This document shows positions 5,870 to 7,959 of a stretch of DNA of 7,959 bases, piece by piece. The notes beneath the pieces were generated by a model. The model was not told the DNA's origin and ran no database searches. It saw only the letters and a list, made by a program, of their open reading frames with translations. The stretch spans positions 1 to 7,959 of the forward strand of contig CAMPJN010000164.1 in the NCBI GenBank assembly GCA_946886875.1, written 5' to 3'. The translations under genes were made by a program, and so were the position numbers. This stretch comes from an uncultured Pseudomonas sp. GTDB lineage: Bacteria > Pseudomonadota > Gammaproteobacteria > Pseudomonadales > Pseudomonadaceae. The first letter of the stretch is position 1, and every line of letters begins with the position of its first letter.

Positions 5870-5884
5870 TGCTTCGTCCGGGTG

Positions 5885-5902
5885 CTGTAACTTTTTTGTC
5901 AC
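5885..5902 (+). promoter_or_regulatory. Second PhoB box, inside the operon upstream of pstC
   Basis: CTGTAAC (5885-5891), TTTT and TTGTCAC (5896-5902) have the exact 7-4-7 layout of a Pho box, with an AT-only spacer. Unit 1 matches CTGTCA in five of six bases (A replaces C at position 5), and unit 2 also matches in five of six (T replaces C at position 1). The box lies 83 bp before the pstC start and is followed by a -10 at the same 10-bp distance seen at pstS. Confidence 0.75.
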
Positions 5903-5912
5903 ATAGTCCGGC

Positions 5913-5918
5913 TACAGT
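5913..5918 (+). promoter_or_regulatory. -10 box of the candidate internal Pho promoter for pstC
   Basis: TACAGT matches four of six -10 positions and starts 10 bp after the second Pho box, the same geometry as at pstS. It would start transcription near 5925, leaving a leader of about 60 nt before pstC. Confidence 0.55.
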
Positions 5919-5984
5919 TAGCCGCTGGCATAGCGACAGCACTAATTACGGCGCGCTCCTGGCGGCGCAGAGACGCTCTTACCT

Positions 5985-7959
5985 ATGAATGACTTGTCGA
6001 GTGAAACCATGACCGCCCCGGGCAAACCCTTCGGGCTGGATTTCAATACTCCGGCCTTGCAACGCAAGCGGCGCATGCGCGCGCTCAAGGATCGTCTGGC
6101 GCGCTGGGCCGTATCGATTGGCGGCATGACGGTGCTGGGCGCCATTACCCTGATCTTCTTCTACCTCGGTTACGTGGTGATGCCGATGTTCCAGGGCGCC
6201 GACCTGGAACGCCGCGAGCCGGTGCAGGCCGCCTGGTTGGGTGAGGCCGCCGCGCCGCTGCTGTTGGCCGTGGAAGAGCAGAACCAGATGGCGATGCGCC
6301 TGGACCAGGCGGGCCAGGTGCAATTCTTCGATGCGAAGAACATGCAGGCCATCAGCAACGTCAGCCTGCCGATTCCCGCGGATGCACAGATCGTTTCGGT
6401 CGGGCGCGATCAGCCGGGCAGCAACCGCGTCGCCCTGGGTTTGTCGAATGGCCAGGTGCTGGTGTTCGAGCATGTCTACAAGCTCAGCTACCCCAACGAT
6501 GTACAGACCATTACGCCGAGCATCGAATACCCGTTCGGCGAAGCGCCGATCGTGCTCGATGCTCAGGGCCGCGCGCTGGATCACGTCGGTGTCAGCCTGA
6601 ACGGAGGCACCCTGATGCTGGCCGGCTCCAGCGGCACCGAGTTGCATGTGCTGAGCCTGGGTCGCGAAGAAAATCTGATGACCGGCGAAGTCACCCTCAG
6701 CGAAGAGCGTCTGTCGCTGCCGCAGATCGCCGAGCCGATCAAAGCCTTGATCATTGACCCGCGCCAGCTCTGGCTTTACGTGATCAACGGCCGCGCCACC
6801 GCCGATGTCTTCGACATGCGCAGCAGCTCGCTGAACGGTCGCTACAAACTGCTCAACGACGCCAAACTGGAAGTCAGCAACGCTACCTCGTTGCTCGGCG
6901 GGATCTCGCTGATGATCGGCGACACCAGCGGTGCCATTGCCCAGTGGTTCATGGTCCGTGAGGAAGATGGCAAGTCGGTACTCAAGGCCATCCGCGGCTT
7001 TCAGCTGGCTGACAGCCCTATCGTGCAGATCCTCCCGGAAGAGCGGCGCAAGGGCTTTATGGCCCTGGATGCCAAGGGCAATCTGGGGATTTTTCACAGC
7101 ACAGCGCACCGCACCCTGTTGATCGAGCCGATCGCCGAAGGCTCGGCGCTGGCCGCCCTGTCGCCGCGGGCCAACCGGCTGCTGGTCGAGAGCGATGGGC
7201 AGCTGCAGCGCCTGCTGATCGACAACCCGCACCCGGAGATTTCCTGGAGCTCGCTGTGGGGCAAAGTCTGGTACGAGAACTATGACGCGCCTGGCCACGT
7301 TTGGCAGTCGACGTCCGCCAGCACCGACAACGAACCCAAGCTGAGCCTTTCGCCACTGGCCTTCGGTACGCTCAAGGCGGCGTTCTACGCGATGCTCCTG
7401 GCCGCTCCGCTGGCGATTGCCGCGGCGCTTTACACCGCCTACTTCATGGCGCCGACCCTGCGCCGCAAGGTCAAGCCGGTGATCGAGCTGATGGAAGCGC
7501 TGCCGACGGTGATCCTCGGCTTCTTCGCCGGGCTGTTCCTCGCTCCTTATGTGGAAGGGCACCTGCCGGGAATTTTCAGCCTGCTGATCTTTACCCCGAT
7601 CGGCATCCTGCTGGCCGGTTACCTGTGGAGCCGCCTGCCCGAAGCTATCCGTCTGAGCGTGCCGGATGGCTGGGAATCGGCGCTGCTGATCCCGGTGATC
7701 CTGTTGGTCGCTTACATTTCGCTGAGCATGAGCGGGCACCTGGAGAACTGGCTGTTCGACGGCAACATGCGCTTGTGGCTGAGCAACGATCTGGGCATCG
7801 CCTACGACCAGCGCAATGCCCTGGTGGTCGGTCTGGCGATGGGCTTCGCGGTGATCCCGACGATCTACTCGATTGCCGAAGACGCGGTGTTCAGCGTGCC
7901 CAAAAGCCTGACCTTCGGCTCCCTGGCGCTCGGCGCCACGCCCTGGCAGACCCTGACCC
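5985..7959 (+). CDS. pstC: Phosphate ABC transporter permease, long Pseudomonas-type PstC (5' part)
   Basis: PstC is one of the two inner-membrane permeases of the PstSCAB phosphate importer. The frame is open from the ATG at 5985 to the window edge (658 codons), against roughly 300 residues for E. coli PstC. A cytoplasmic basic N-terminus (QRKRRMRALKDRLARW, 26-41) leads to a first membrane helix at about 42-66. A soluble, presumably periplasmic, region follows at about 70-452. The permease core then begins: a helix at about 460-488 (LKAAFYAMLLAAPLAIAAAL), the conserved EALPTVILGFFAGLFLAP (504-521), further helices, and the EAA-type cytoplasmic loop SLALGATPWQTLT (646-658) that contacts PstB. 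The last part of the core is cut off by the window. The start has a poor ribosome site; an in-frame ATG at 6009 is an alternative. It is probably followed by pstA, pstB and phoU outside the window (inference from the usual order). Confidence 0.93.
   Translation, partial: MNDLSSETMTAPGKPFGLDFNTPALQRKRRMRALKDRLARWAVSIGGMTVLGAITLIFFYLGYVVMPMFQGADLERREPVQAAWLGEAAAPLLLAVEEQNQMAMRLDQAGQVQFFDAKNMQAISNVSLPIPADAQIVSVGRDQPGSNRVALGLSNGQVLVFEHVYKLSYPNDVQTITPSIEYPFGEAPIVLDAQGRALDHVGVSLNGGTLMLAGSSGTELHVLSLGREENLMTGEVTLSEERLSLPQIAEPIKALIIDPRQLWLYVINGRATADVFDMRSSSLNGRYKLLNDAKLEVSNATSLLGGISLMIGDTSGAIAQWFMVREEDGKSVLKAIRGFQLADSPIVQILPEERRKGFMALDAKGNLGIFHSTAHRTLLIEPIAEGSALAALSPRANRLLVESDGQLQRLLIDNPHPEISWSSLWGKVWYENYDAPGHVWQSTSASTDNEPKLSLSPLAFGTLKAAFYAMLLAAPLAIAAALYTAYFMAPTLRRKVKPVIELMEALPTVILGFFAGLFLAPYVEGHLPGIFSLLIFTPIGILLAGYLWSRLPEAIRLSVPDGWESALLIPVILLVAYISLSMSGHLENWLFDGNMRLWLSNDLGIAYDQRNALVVGLAMGFAVIPTIYSIAEDAVFSVPKSLTFGSLALGATPWQTLT

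Noticed and set aside
5979..7739. A 586-codon open frame on the minus strand
   Set aside because: It lies wholly antisense to pstC, whose + strand frame has clear membrane helices and family motifs. The antisense product is rich in Gln, Arg and His with no recognisable domain, the usual shadow of GC-rich coding sequence.

Overview
The window looks like ordinary chromosome of a Pseudomonas or a close relative in the Pseudomonadaceae. It is GC-rich with a strong preference for G or C at third codon positions. It also carries a PstS of the Pseudomonas type and a very long PstC with a large periplasmic N-terminal extension, an arrangement I associate with this genus. I see no insertion sequence, phage gene, tRNA, rRNA, CRISPR array or sign of recent transfer.

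Layout, left to right. The window opens in the last 87 or so codons of a TRAP-transporter substrate-binding protein (DctP type, + strand), closed by a strong hairpin terminator at 277-307 that can work in both directions. Two minus-strand genes follow: a secreted or membrane-anchored alpha/beta hydrolase (382-1395), and upstream of it a LysR-family regulator (1651-2577). Divergent from lysR is a RidA/YjgF-family gene (2724-3128) that lacks the catalytic arginine of true RidA. The 146-bp gap between them holds a palindrome that encloses the likely lysR -10 box. After a non-coding stretch of about 317 bp comes a YgiM-like protein with an SH3b domain, a coiled coil and a C-terminal membrane anchor (3446-4114). 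Convergent to it is a YciA-type hotdog acyl-CoA thioesterase (4201-4602, minus strand).

The right-hand third is the start of the high-affinity phosphate uptake operon: pstS (4836-5807) and the first 658 codons of pstC (5985 to the window end). The regulatory DNA is the most informative part. Upstream of pstS there is a PhoB box of three 7-bp units in 11-bp phase, with a -10 hexamer 10 bp downstream. The pstS-pstC gap holds a stable hairpin and then a second PhoB box with the same 10-bp spacing to its own -10. This suggests that pstC and the genes after it have their own phosphate-starvation promoter, while the hairpin limits read-through from, or protects, the abundant pstS message.

I found no obviously new biological system. 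The observations most worth a second look are the internal Pho promoter, the propeller-like periplasmic domain of PstC, the arginine-less Rid protein with its divergent regulator, and the unusual acid/histidine end of the hydrolase. Membrane segments, signal peptides and promoter elements were all judged by eye.
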